DNA of 45,641 nt from Didymodactylos carnosus (lineage: Eukaryota > Rotifera > Eurotatoria > Philodinida > Philodinidae): NCBI GenBank assembly GCA_905250885.1, contig CAJNOQ010000596.1, positions 1 to 45,641 of the forward strand. The letters are read 5' to 3'. Positions 22,869-36,001 of this stretch are shown here, piece by piece (the first letter of the stretch is position 1; each line of letters begins with the position of its first letter). The notes under the pieces were generated by a model. The model ran no database searches, had not been told where the DNA came from, and saw only the letters and a list, made by a program, of their open reading frames with translations. The translations under genes were made by a program, and so were the position numbers.

Positions 22869-25800
22869 CCGAGCTGTTTAATTTCTTTCATTCCTGAGTT
22901 ATTCACAATAGAGTCGAGTTCATTTTTTGCTTTTACCGATAATACTCGAGTATTTTATTTCTTACTCTCACTCGAAAAAGCATGTACATTTTTCTTTGTC
23001 TCCCATCATTCGTTCGTAACAGATAATTTCTGAACGTTTTTCACTCTAGTTGTATAAATTTTGAATATTACTCGGAAGAAGTAGGCATAAAAAAACATAA
23101 TAGATTTTACTAATATTATTTTGCTATTAGAATTCTCTATTGCCTGTTTGTGACCCGTCTTCGTACGCACAAATCAATCATAAAATAATTTGTAACGTAA
23201 AGCAGTTTAAAATCAGATGAAAAATGTTATATACACTATTTTTTCAATTCTACCGAAGAATTCTATTCAGTCAGAGTAACAACAATAAATTTTACTCTCA
23301 TCTGTAAAAGTACAAATACAAATGCAATACACGTAGAAAAACGTGATGATTGTATTTAATCTTCTATTTAACAAAAGTTATTAATAGAATAATAGAGAAA
23401 AGTTCATCATTCTCTATGATTATCTTCTTACTCCAGGTAATTCGTCATCTATATTTAGATCAAACAAAAAATATAAGCATAATTAGTGTATAGTCAGTTT
23501 TTCATACATGCTTAAATAAGACTTCTATCCGTTAGGCTTCATTAATTCATCTTTTATATGGCATATTATAGGTTTTTTACACTTGTAAAATAACTTTTAA
23601 AAGTTATTTTTATTTATTTAAATTATTACTGAAATTCAATTTATCGACAATAGTTTAATCTCAAGTACTCAATGATTTCACTCTGATTTGACAACTCTGT
23701 CTTTCTCTTTTAATCAAGTTTATATATTTAATAAATTTTTCCAAGATATAAGTGATACATAAAGCAAATACACTCAGTTTTAACTTAAATAATAGCTTAA
23801 CTAAAAAAATTCAGCTTTCTGAACAACAAAAATCGGGTATAATTTTCTATTAGCTGGCTACTCTTGTAAGTCTACAGGTGAATTATATGATTTTCTTCTT
23901 TCTTCTGTTACTACAGATCCGTATGTCTATTTCTTTGGAGTTTTGCATCTGAACTCTCGAAAACTGACAATAAACCCTTCTGCATCCGTTAGAAAGTACC
24001 TGAATAACGAAAAATTTATAAATATACTATTAGACAGATCGTGAAAGAACTAAGTAAGACGATCCAAGCACGATTTTTAATTGTTAATATGTTCATTTTA
24101 TCCTATATACAATTGTTGTGCATAATATGATCTCTAATATCGGAGAGATCGAAAACAAAGTAGAAACAATATACCAGATGCAAATAACAATGAATAGTGA
24201 ATCTATAATCGGTGGTCCAAAGAGTAAAGAAATTTTTCACATATTTCTGAATGAAAATTAATCAATTGATGTGTTTTTTATGGTAAATCATCAGAAACTA
24301 TAATATAAAACTATAAAGCGTTTGTATCAAATGTACACGAGTAACTTGTTCATTTTTTATTTACCAGCAGGCGAAGTGACTTCGATATACGAGCAGGATA
24401 ATTAATGACTTCTATATCGATAAACTTTTTAGGTTTATCTATGAACACAAGCATATGACACTGGTTTGCACTCATCTATCATGAACGAATAATTCAATCA
24501 CATGTTAACAAACTAAGAGATAAAAATAAAGTATAATCACACGCAAACTAAATTCTTACAATTTTCAGACATCTAATCGTTATCCAACTTATTGATCTCA
24601 AAATATTTCTTATTTGTCAATATCTATTATTGCAAGTAGAACAGAGTCAGATATCTCTTACATCTTGTTAACTCAAAGTTATATGATATCTATCAAAGAA
24701 ACTACTTAAACAGAGATTTAACAATAGAAAACCTTATCTCAAATATCTCGGCTATGTTCTAACCGGAAGAGAGAGGTCAGCTTCTGAATATGAAAGAGAA
24801 TGTTTCGATTTATATAATCGATCATTTTTCGTGTGTCTGAGTTTTCAATGCTAATTTATATTCTTAGTTTAAAAATATGTTCCTTCCGTAGTTTGAATAT
24901 ACACATGCACACACGATTGAATTTGTTCTTCAGATAGATTAGTCGTATATTTCACTCAATAGACGGAAACGATTTCTATTTTCTTCAAGTCAACAACACA
25001 CATATAGATAACAGAGGCAACAAAAAAAAAAAAAAAACTTTTTCCTCTCCTCTTTCTTCTCCTAAAGTTTTTACTAGCAAAAATTATGTTCGTATTTTAT
25101 TAAAAACCACTTTCTAATAGTAGCAGTAATAGTCAACTAGATAAGAGATACTTTTCTTTTCTCTTAACGGTTAGTGTGAATAATTGTTCAATATATTTAG
25201 TTCGAATTCTAAGGAGGAGAATGTGTATGTTAGTTATCGAAGGTTTTTTAGTAAGACAAATTTATAAAAGCAAGAAATACTTAAACTGTCAAGTATGTCA
25301 ATGCATTAGATTATTCAAAGAGTATTTTTTTTCTCATTCAATCGATAAAACAGATTAAATAAGGTGCCGTATGAATTAAAATACATTTAATTAAAGTCTG
25401 GTGAAACTTTAGTCTCTAGTATCTTATCTAATATTACGAAATTGATAACAAAACTTCGATTATTAAACAAAAGAAGTGTAACTATATGTCAAGTTGCCTC
25501 GGACATACTGTTGTTGTATAATTCAAAAATATGCACGATATAACTCTCTGTCAAACAATCGTTACGAAGCGATTTAACTTTTGTTTACTCTCAATTTCTT
25601 ACAAACATTCACTATACAAGCTTGAGTGTATGTATACGACACAAACTTGTAGTAACGATCAAATAAAAATTAAAGAATGTGGAACTGTGAGACTGTGGAA
25701 AGCATTTCTTTTTTATTTTTCCTTCTTGCAATCTATATATGTTTTCCAGATATACAATGTTCGTTCATTTGCAAAGAAAAAAAAAAAAGAACAAAAATAC

Positions 25801-28800
25801 TAAAACAAATTGTTTCACGTCGTTTGAATATTTATGTACTAATCAAGATCTTTTCTTTTGTATCCCTAAAGGATAGGTTTTTTATTCAATGTTTACAAGA
25901 ATGAGTTTAGATATATACAAAAGCACGCACACAATTGGTAGCAAATAAATGCATTACTGTAAATTTAAAACTTGACTTATCACAATCTTATAACCATTAA
26001 ACCATAAAACACAATTAACAGGATTTCCTTCATGACAAAAACATAGACATTGTACTAGAACGAGCGAAAAGTTACGATTAGACCGTTTAAATGCAGTTTG
26101 TTGTACTGATTAGTGGAGATCTTAGAGTATTTGCAACACTCTTTGAACTAAAATATGTGTTTAAAAAAAATTCACTTCATACATCTCTTCCCGGATCGTC
26201 AAAAATGATGTAGTCTATTGTCAGTTAAATACCCATTAATAGCTACTAATCATTAAATATATAAAATAAGATCATTTTTAAAATTATATTTTACATTAAA
26301 TATAATTTTTCTTGGCATATGCTTTCCTGATGATGCAGCAGTCATCGAAAGCTTGAAAATTATCAAAATAAATATTGTGGATTTCGAAAGTAGGCATTTT
26401 GTAGCACTTTTATACTCTATATATACTTATTTATTTTCTACTACTCTTCCTATTGGATTTTTTACTAATCACCAGTACCACTCTCAGACGTATGGATTAC
26501 TTCATCGAGACAAATTTCAATGACTTGTACAATTGAAGAAGAGAAAAATTTCAAGTCTTTGAAAAGAATCATTATCATATTTATATTTATATTAGTCAAA
26601 ATAGCGAAATAAAAGATGAATGCTTCGATGATAAATGGTTAAAAACTGATATTTAACAGCCAACATTAAATACTAGGTTTTTCCCTCATATTTTACCTTC
26701 CCAAATGACATGTTAACAGGCAGTTAACGACTGATGCGAATGTGAGTTTCAAATACATACAGTTAAATGTCTGTTTTGAGGCTTTGATTTCCGTTGGAAT
26801 AACGCACGAAAAACAGGCAGTTTTTTTACAGCTCTTAGCTGATTAAAAGTCTGTTTTTTAGTCATACAGGCTATGGAATAAGCTATTAAACTTCAGCCTT
26901 CATTGATCTGCGTCACTACTATCTTATATGTTGATAGCATCTTTTTTATCTTGTGTCTATCCACATATTGCATTAATATCGTTGTTTTCTTCCTGTGACA
27001 AGTACTGATGGAGTTTTAGATGTACCTATATGACTTCAAAACTCAAAATTTATTCCTCTTCACGACATATGTTAGCCTTAAAGAATAGAGACTCACATAA
27101 GTGTTCTGGTTCCAAGGTTACTCTGATAGTCGAAAAAGTATATTTCTTTGCTATTAGTTCGAATTACACATTTAAATGACCATTTTAATATGTCATCAGT
27201 GTTTTCGATATCTAAGTAATTCAACGAGGAATGTAACAGCAGAAATTTATTGAGTGAAGAATTATCAGAGGCTTCATTATAAAAAAATTATTCATAGAGT
27301 TTTTGAATAATTTTTTCCACATAAGGAGAGGACTTTTCATTAAAATTGTTGCATGTCACTAGATACTTCTGACTGCGCCTCCTCCAATATTTTATTCAAG
27401 TTTTTATTTGTTCTACAGTTCATGTTTTAGATGTAATTCGACTGATTGTGAACACGCCATTATATGGGTATAGGCCAAATTTTTGTGAGGAAACATTAGT
27501 GAACACACAATAAAGAGAAAAAACCCATCGGTATTCCATAGCAAAATAAAATAGTAAAGGAAAAGTGTCCGAAACTTTCGTGGGAATCTGAATTATTTTG
27601 CATTAAAAATAAATCTCCTTAGGTTCTGTTTAAAATCATAGTTCCGAACCGAATTTTTATTGAAGATTGGACTCTCAGTACGTTTTTCCTCTCTGTTTGA
27701 AACTACAGAGTAGACTTAGTCCAAGTTTTTATCAAACAAGCTTGACAGAAGAATTTTCATCGTTCAGTTCTGAATAGATACATAGTCTGGGCTCTTGCAA
27801 ACAGTCTACTATTATTATCACTTTGTAGACATTATTCTCCCGACAAAGGCGGAACCAGTAGCACCAGACGAGTCCAAAGTCCCACTTCCCATTTTACTGA
27901 TAACTCAAAGTTGAACTTTACATTTTGTATAAAATCCAGAGAAAACTTTTGTCTCGTTCTTAGTATTTGGAGTTCGTGGGTGAAATTTGTTCAAGTTACA
28001 AGAAACAATTGAACTGAAGAAGCCGTTCAAAATAGCGCTAGTTATACGAATAAGAGAAATCATTTTTTTTCGCTCAATTGTCAACTGTCCCGTGAGTAAA
28101 ACCAGCAAGGAGAAACATAGTTTAAAAAAATTGAAAAAGTTTATACTTAAGACGGACATCCAACAGGATACAATTTTCGAGAAACCTGACCAAAAATTAA
28201 AAACACCGTCTCACTTTAAGCAGAAAATATACCTTTTCCACTTCGTATCCTGAATTTACAATTTTTTGTGACTAATATTTTCCGTTAAGTAACAAGTAGT
28301 TTTTTCATACAAATAGATCGCTACTAACTAAAAAACCAACTAATACAGGAAATCGCGACCACTAAACAATAAAAAGAAGCGACAGACAAGGAAAGAAGAT
28401 GCCTGTCTACTTACAAAAAAAGTCAATAACAAACGTCAGTGATATCAACAATAATACAATTTGACTCTTATCTTGTCTGTCCAAAATTACTTTCGTTTTC
28501 TGTCATATCACTCTTTCTTATACGTCTAAAAAATGTCTTCCTATTAGTGTATACAGTACAACCAATAAATATCAGAGACGAGGTATGTAGAGGTCGCTCA
28601 ATAAGAAACGCTGTCTATCCATACCTCTCTTTAGAACTTGAATTTCCACGAGCTATAGAAACATAAATTTCCAGTCGAAATAATGTACTATCTCTTGATA
28701 GTTCGGATATTTACACTAGATTAACCTTGATCGAGAAGAATGGCGCGTTAATTAATCAAACTTACTACGAACACTAGTCGACAGTCTGTTGTTTTTCAGC

Positions 28801-29999
28801 CAAGATTCTTGAATCTGTTCAAATCTGTCTAGAATCTTGCATTTCTCACATGACACATGTTGATTCGAATGTCAAACGAAGCATCCTAAACTCTTGAAAA
28901 AAGAATCTTGAAGAAAAGAAAGAAGACACAACAGAGTCCTGCATCAGTTAAGAGATTCTTGAAATTTTCATTTTTAGGAAGTATGAGTAATGTTCATGGC
29001 TACACGCATCATTTTAAAGATTTAGATGTGGTAGATCTTAAAGAAAAAACCTGCGTGTGTGCCTAGCGGAAGCTTCCACGAATACACGAATTTCTATTAA
29101 AAACATTTTTTTTAGTTTTGTTTTTGTGTTTTTTAAAAATTGTCGACTTGTTTCTTGTAATATGTTCATCACGATTAGTGACTACGATTATTTAACTCAT
29201 AAGCAGATATCTGAATAAACCACAGCTCCATTCTTTCTACTGCTTTAATCTTTTGTTTTATGATCGTTTTAGAAAACTAACTTGGATAACGGACAAAAAA
29301 AGGTAGTCTATTTTCTAGGTACTCAAGCAGTAGATTAGAAAAGTTTTGTTTCGTAAAGTGTAATATAGAATTTGCGTTATTAATGTTAATGTCGCTGATT
29401 TTCTCGAACCTTAACACATATGTTCAAATTTACCAGTTTTACCAACTAACAGGCAATCTGGCAAACGATTTGTTTAAGCTTTATTTTGAGCAAATGCAAA
29501 CGATTTATTGAGCATGGTGCTCCAGAGAACCTTTTCCAGGATCCTGATGAGATCTTTGACTATGATTATGGAAGTATAGCGTCTAACACATTGACTTGAC
29601 CTATCAGAAATATAAATCATAAAAAGATAACCATATTTCAATCATATACTAAAGAAAGATCTTGACTAATTTAAATGGAGTCAAGAATCTTATCTGGAAA
29701 AAAACAGAATGTTGACTACTGAAGCCATGTCGTGTCTACACTGCTCGACTATCTAGTGGTTTGATTGGATGGTACCCCAACAAATATAACAGCTTCCCGC
29801 TAGCTAACGATCAAAAATAAGCTAGCGGCAGATTTCGAAAACGGCTAGCCATTAGTTTTGAAAATGTATAAAAATGATACGATAGCAGCATGAAAAGATA
29901 GATGTTAAATTAATTTTTGTCTTTTTTAATAAGGATACGGATTTTCTCATAAAAATCAGTGAAACTTAGTGAACTGCTCCATATTAATAAATTTTGAGT
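22869..29999. other. Long gene-poor region
   Basis: About 7 kb with no complete gene that I can support. The frames at 25176-25358, 25531-25904, 27905-28253 and 28439-28666 have no recognisable motif and AT-rich, noise-like composition. Short coding-like scraps occur, such as HGAPENLFQDPDEIFDYDYG on the plus strand near 29505-29575, without splice context. A hammerhead-like CTGATGA-N13-GAAA motif lies at 26327-26350. Confidence 0.5.
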
Positions 30000-30620
30000 G
30001 TACATGCGACTAAAAAAGTTTTTCAACTTGATATTTAAAAGACTTCAATTCTTCAGCAATGATGGCAAATTCGGTACTTTCTATCTGAGGAGTCGCCAGT
30101 GGGAGTTTTCATTGGCAGTGACATTTAATAGTGGGACAGAATTACTAAAACCAAAATAATGAATCCTAACGTTGGCATAAGAGGAGAGCTAGAAATACTG
30201 GTATAAAGTTGACTTTTAACATTAAGAAAATAGAAGTTTAGAAAGAGAAACAGTTGATACGAGAAGGAATACAAACATACCTGAAATGATGACAGCGCAA
30301 AGAGAATAATATGGATGTTGAACCACATAAAATCTAGAAAGGGAGTTGAGATGGAGATAAATTTTAAAAAACTGAACAAGTCTAAAATATTTGCGACGAA
30401 GAGAAAGATTTGACGGCGGTCAAGAGAAAAAATAAGAAAATAGTCAAATTCAGGAGAAATAACATGAGCAGCAAGTTTATTTACAGAATCAAGAACAGTG
30501 AGAGAAAAAAATGAACTACCATAAAGGGCATATTTTGTTATAAACTATGTACAAAATGAATTGTGCGAAGAATTTCAATGAACATTGAAATGGTTTCACC
30601 AGAAAGTGATGGTAATTTAT
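30000..30620 (-). pseudogene. Unassigned coding-like fragments, minus strand
   Basis: Several minus-strand segments read like exons of one gene that I do not recognise. From high to low coordinates: GQDKLPSLSGETISMFIEIL at about 30565-30625; then KYALYGSSFFSLTVLDSVNK continuing into a hydrophobic stretch to about 30283, ending at a possible GTATG donor; then ATPQIESTEFAIIAEELKSF at about 30042-30100. Stops between them and the lack of a full exon chain suggest a gene relic or an unrecognised partial gene. It lies head-to-head with MUS81, about 140-160 bases away. No function assigned. Confidence 0.3.
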
Positions 30621-30759
30621 CTTGACCAATGTGCTTACATCGCACTCTCTAACGGATAGAAGAATTGTTTTTATATGTACTATAGAATTGATTGATTATG
30701 TTCGTACGACTTATTTTTATTTCACGCTTGTTATTTTAGATCAAATATCCAAGTGATCA

Positions 30760-32936
30760 ATGGCATCTTCTTCACCAGCTATCATTAAACCAATTCGGAA
30801 GCGTAAACTAAAGCATTCTAATCACCATATTATGGTTTTATTAAAAGAATGGTTCCATGATGCAAAAGCAAATGGTTTACAAACGGCACGCTGTTATTCA
30901 AAGGTAATCAGTGAAAAAATAAGACAGTATACCAAGTAAAAGTAAAAATAGTTTTGGGTTCGATTATTGTCGCTTCTGTTAAAGCTTAAAACTAGTGTTT
31001 TTGCGAATAATCTGGAAAAATAACCGATTAATTTTTGTTTTGTCTCATTTAGGCAATGCGTTCTTTAGAAAAATATCCATTACCACTGCAGCGAGGAAGT
31101 GATTGTCGAATATTGTTTGGATTTGGTGAGAAAACATGTCAAATGATCGACCAGCATCTGAATAAGAAAAAACCAGATGGTGAGCAGAAATTGATGCATA
31201 AAGAGTAGTACATCAAATATCAATCAATCACTGTTTCCCATAGATGCCTTGCAATTAACAGATACAAAAACAATTTACAAAGCTGCTTCGGTTCCAGATT
31301 TTAATATGAATCAGCAACAACATGATCAAGATTCGGATGTTGGTAATAATGCCATTTTACCGTCCAAACGAAAAGCAACAACAACAGCTAGTAAAAATAC
31401 GACGATCAAAAAGACCATTAGTTCTGGACCATTGATGGATACTGGTGGTGATGCAACATCTCAATTGCCTGCCAGTACAACAACAACATCGATGATATCA
31501 ACCTTACTTGGTTCGAATAAACCAATGACAACAAATATAACACCACCAAATGCTATTTTAACACTGAAACCTTCAACATTTCGAATTATTCTCTGTATTG
31601 ATAATCAAGAAGCGACAAGTTAGGTGTAAATTATTTCTGTTTATGTTTCCTACTATCATTTAGTCTTTTATTTTATAGACCTGCACAGAAAGTATTATTA
31701 GATCATTTAATGAAGAATAGTGTTGCATACGATGTTCGAAAATTAAATATAGGTGATTTTTTGTGGATTGTACAAGGTAAAGTTTGTTTAAAATTTTTTA
31801 TGTCTTTTTTTTATGTTTCTTTATGTTGTAGCATTGAACGGAGATAAAGTTGAAGCCGTTCTTGATTATATTATCGAGCGAAAACGACTCGATGATCTGT
31901 CAAAAAGTATCGTTGATGGACGATATCAAGAACAAAAGGTATGTCGAGTATCTCCTTACAAATTTGTTTATTAAACTTTTTCTTATTACTTCAACAAGTG
32001 TATCTTAACTACAATAAGAAAAAACTTTTTTTGTACTTTTTAGTTTCGTCTTAAACAATGTGGTATTAATAACTTAATTTATCTTATTGAAAGTTTGAAA
32101 AATACTAATAATCCCGGTATTTTATCGCCTGCTGCCCTTAATCAAGCTATTGTTAACACTCAAGTAAGAAGAAATGATCTAAGAGACAATAATTTGACAT
32201 GTTCACGCTCACTTTTATTTTGTTTTTTGTTTTTGTATTAGGTTGCAGAAGATTATTTTGTTCGCGAAGTATCAAATCCACTTGAAATGGCTTGTTATCT
32301 TGTTACATTAACTAAACATTTGATTGCACATTTTAAGGTAGTTTCTGTTTCAAAAACATTGCTATTATTGAATTATAACCGTGTGATCTTAGAACAAAAC
32401 ATTTCACGTTGTGTGTGGAGATGAAATGGGTAATTATAAGTCAACCTATGATAACAGTGAACATTATGTTATGACATTTGAATCATTCAATTCCGACGTT
32501 ATCAAAACAAAAGTGAGTTTGAGATAGTTTAAAAAAAATGAAATAACGCATATCTTTTTCCTCGTTCAGCCACCAACTGTTAAAGAAATGTTTGCACGAT
32601 CATTGATGCAAATAAATGGAATGTCTATTGATAATGTATTGGCAATGACTGAAATGTATCCAACACCAACATTGTGCGTAATCTTTTTGTATGCATTTTT
32701 TCCCTTCGTACTTAAAAAGTTTCTATTTTAGATTGCTTAAAGCATATAGTCAGTGTAAAGATGAGAAACAACGAAAATTAATGTTGGCCTCAATCAAAAA
32801 AGTAACAAGTAATAGGTAAGATGAGAAACAAAATTAATTTTATCTTAAATAATCAACTTTCAAATTCTCTTTTAGAAAACTTGGTAAAGCTCTTAGTACA
32901 GGGATTGAAATGTTTTTTAATAATAAGACCTATTGA
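30760..32936 (+). CDS. MUS81: MUS81 structure-specific endonuclease subunit
   Basis: With EME partners, MUS81 cuts branched DNA (3' flaps, stalled forks, recombination intermediates) in the nucleus. Eleven exons: 30760-30903, 31053-31179, 31244-31619, 31679-31776, 31832-31938, 32044-32163, 32242-32337, 32393-32512, 32570-32673, 32732-32815, 32876-32936; about 478 residues. The N-terminal helix-hairpin-helix region carries [20 protein letters not shown]. The ERCC4-type nuclease has [13 protein letters not shown] and the catalytic ERK motif in [20 protein letters not shown] (about residues 262-281), then QKFRLKQCG. The C-terminal tandem HhH carries [13 protein letters not shown]. Between N-terminal HhH and nuclease lies only a Ser/Thr/Asn-rich linker, so the winged-helix domain known in human MUS81 is not visible. 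The exon 3/4 junction has no canonical in-frame donor: a stop TAG (31621-31623) precedes the only good GT. The start is the first ATG before the conserved core. Confidence 0.9.
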
Positions 32937-32969
32937 AATGATACAAAATATACACTATTAATCTAGTCA

Positions 32970-32975
32970 AATAAA
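32970..32975 (+). terminator. Polyadenylation signal of MUS81
   Basis: AATAAA about 34 nt past the MUS81 stop codon, followed by an A run. Inferred from sequence and position. Confidence 0.55.
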
Positions 32976-34239
32976 AAAAAATGTCAGATAGTTTTCTTTT
33001 ATTTTATTGTATATATTAAATTTTTTATCTTTAAACGTGTTTTGTTCATTCTTCTTTCCATGTTAAATTAATAAAATACCATCAAATAGTATTTTATTTT
33101 TTGTTTTGATTGATTTTTCACTGTGATTTGCTTGTCATGAATTGAACATGTGGTATATTTCTAAAAATGTATACTCCACTTTACGATAGGTTTTACTATT
33201 GAACTAAATATAGGACAAAGTACACGTCAAATAACAATCTCATTTTCCCAGATATTGTGTTCGAAAGAGAGTGGGTGATTTATAGAAATGTCATAACAAA
33301 TTGTAGCTTTTTTCTTAATTATCAATATTGCATTTATCTAGCAACATTATGAATAATCGGTAAAAGAAAGGTGTCATATAGTGTTCATGAAAAGTAACAG
33401 TCATCAATACTGATGTGAGTAAAAAAACTAGAAGGAAACTATTTCACGATAAATAATAATAATAATAAAGGTATATTCGTTTCAAAAAGTAGTCAAATAA
33501 ATTTTTTCTTCTTTTACTTTTCATGAGTCCAAATCATTCATAGTTTACACACATATATCAGCTTTAAGACAAAGAAACGGGAAAATCTAAAATAAATTTA
33601 GAAAAACAGCACATATTGATTGATTATATTTTTGCTCTTAAATTAAACAAATTACTCTTTGTGTTTCATCCACATATATGATTTTAGTATTATGACTCCT
33701 TGCACTTGACAGAGATTTTTATATTTCATTATCTTATCTCACATGAAAGAGGAATGGTTTATATTCTTTTGTCTAAGAATGCATACTCGGACTGACTAAC
33801 AAGATCAATACGGAAATAAATGAGTTTTTAAAATGATTGTTTTTGAGTAGAACTAAAATCCATCAGTTTATCTATGCCAAAAATTTTATTGCATAATTTT
33901 GTAGAACTTGCAGTATTGCATCAAATGATAGCTAGTTCAAAAATTTCTTTTATTTAGAATCGATTTTTGTTGAGAGCACAAAAGCGACTTTCGGTTTGCG
34001 AGCAATTTTCCAGGAATTTCTCATTTTCTCGAGTCTTCATCGATCTTCATGGACAATTTGTCATCTCTGAACAAAGCTAAATTTTTCGATCGGTTTTATG
34101 AATGTCAGAAATGTACTGAAGCATGTGAATATGGAAAAAAAGAAATACTTCAAAAAATATTTTCCCCCAATGAACGTTGGACAGTCAGAACACACCATTT
34201 TTCCATCTATCAAACTCATTTACTGTATGTTCGTATACT
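32976..34239. other. Intergenic between MUS81 and the SEC20-like gene
   Basis: AT-rich spacer. An open frame starting at 34049 (MDNLSSLNKAKFFDRFYECQ) has mixed composition that could be coding, but it matches no family I know. It runs into the small inverted-repeat element at 34240, so I do not call it a gene. Confidence 0.4.
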
Positions 34240-34433
34240 AACCATCGACGTACCCAGGATTCCAGTAAGGGGTAGGCCAAACCTTTTTTTGGCCAAAGAA
34301 AAAAGTTCTTGTGTAGTATTTTTATTTTCAATTTCAATCAAAATATTTTTTTCTACTTACAAGTAAAGAAAACGAAATTTCTAAGGGATAGGCCATGGAC
34401 CACCCTTGGCCTAGTGCTGGGTACGTTGGTAAT
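34240..34433. mobile_element. Small terminal-inverted-repeat element
   Basis: Starts AACCATCGACGTACCCAG and ends with the near reverse complement CTGGGTACGTTGGTA, with further partial pairing inside (GGGGTAGGCCA against GGCCTATCCC). It is flanked on both sides by ATACT, a possible 5-bp target-site duplication. About 190 bp, with no coding capacity. It interrupts the open frame that begins at 34049. Confidence 0.6.
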
Positions 34434-34781
34434 ACTGACGAACTTCTTAGTTATAAATTAGATGATAGTACATTGCACTATTCTCGTGCCTGCAAAATAA
34501 TCAATCTTAAATATCTCATTCAAAAGCTTGTCGTTTGTTGAAGTGAAGTTTTTGTTTAATTTTTGTGTCAACGATCAAAAATTTTGTATCATTGAAGGAA
34601 AAAAGGTTCTATATAGAAAAATTAGGTTTTTTTTAAAGAAATTTGTACAAATAGCGACTTCACAGGATGGAATAATAAAATTCTGGCTTTCTTTGTTGAT
34701 TACGCGTCTCTACCGTTTAACCTCTAGAATCTAAATAGATAATTTAGACTCAACAGAAATTATTTCAGATAATACGATACT

Positions 34782-35129
34782 ATGCATCAAGAAACAACAA
34801 AGAACACTGAGTCAATGCGTCAAGCAGATACTAGGTTATATGAAGCATCAATTCAAAGTGAACACTCATTGAGTATTCTGGGTATATATATTTGAGATCA
34901 AATATTAATGTAGATTTTATTGTTTGTTTCTTGTTTAGGTGAATCCTCAAGGGTAATTTCTCAGACACGCGAGAAATATAATTTAAACGAACATTTAATT
35001 CATACGTCGAAAGATTTAATTAATCAATATGAACGAAAAGCAAAATATGAAAAACTCATTATTGTCACTCTATTAGTCGTATATTTTGGTATTGTACTAA
35101 ATATTTTTAAAAAGAGATTGCTTTTTTGA
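34782..35129 (+). CDS. SEC20: SEC20/BNIP1-like SNARE, C-terminal part
   Basis: Two exons, 34782-34881 and 34939-35129, joined in phase to give 96 residues if the ATG at 34782 is the start. The order matches the C-terminal half of Sec20/BNIP1, an ER Q-SNARE for Golgi-to-ER retrograde traffic: a conserved ETTKNTESMRQAD entry to the SNARE helix, a heptad-like helix through ESSRVISQTREKYN, DLINQYERKAKYEKL, then one membrane anchor (IIVTLLVVYFGIVLNIF) and a basic KKRLLF tail. Known Sec20 proteins are about 200-230 residues, so an N-terminal half is missing here. An in-frame stop lies just 5' of the ATG, and I found no upstream exon that reads as Sec20. Either upstream exons are too diverged to see, or this is a truncated, possibly dead copy. 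Confidence 0.65.
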
Positions 35130-36001
35130 ATTTATATTCTCGTGTTTTTTTTGTCCGTTTATTATAAATAATTTGTTATCTGTTATTTTTTAATATATCT
35201 TCAGTAAGTAAAATGTTGGAACTTTGTTCAACACTTTGATAAAATATTATTTTTTTCTACTATAACTGCAGTAAGAACTGCTGATAACATAATATGGCAA
35301 TGTACGGATTTCAAAAACGAAGATTGAGAAGTTTTGTGTCTTGAGGAGATGTAGATTACATATTTTTTATCCTTTACGGATAATGCATTATTATTGTGAA
35401 GATACGTTGAATGACTCGATCATTCAACTCTGTTAACCGAACATAAATTTATCCTCTTGAAATCTTTGACAAGAAACGGCGTTCATAGCTCTCTGATGTC
35501 TTGATTAAACACATAAAATCCCTCTTAACTAAATGAGACATCTAGTTGAAACTCCCGAAAAAACTTCCCCAGAACTCCTGCCACGGGATGAAGAAAAAGA
35601 CATACTGCGAACAGATGTCAGTTACATTTAGATCATTTACTATCTATCATTTTATTTCTACTGTAGCGCTTACGCGTGACTTTTAGAGGGTTACTACTTC
35701 TTTTTGATACGGTTGTTTACTGCCCATTTGCACAAGAGTGCAGCATATATCTTTTTTCTCGCTCTCATTTCCTTTCTCATACACATTTTTTATTTATTTT
35801 TTTAACCATTAATTCATTGCATAACCGTTCACTCCACTTTTGTAGTCAGTGTACGTGAAAAAGATGAAATCAAAGCATGATGCCTAAAGAAATTATTTAA
35901 AAGGTTGACATGCCGTAGACACATGGATACGTACAATCTCATCTCGATTTGTATGACTAAGACTAAAACCGTTTTATTCACGAAAAGTGAGAGTCATCAA
36001 A
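35130..36001. other. Intergenic, no gene seen
   Basis: AT-rich spacer after the SEC20-like gene. The frame at 35676-35858 has no motif. Nothing else supported. Confidence 0.5.
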
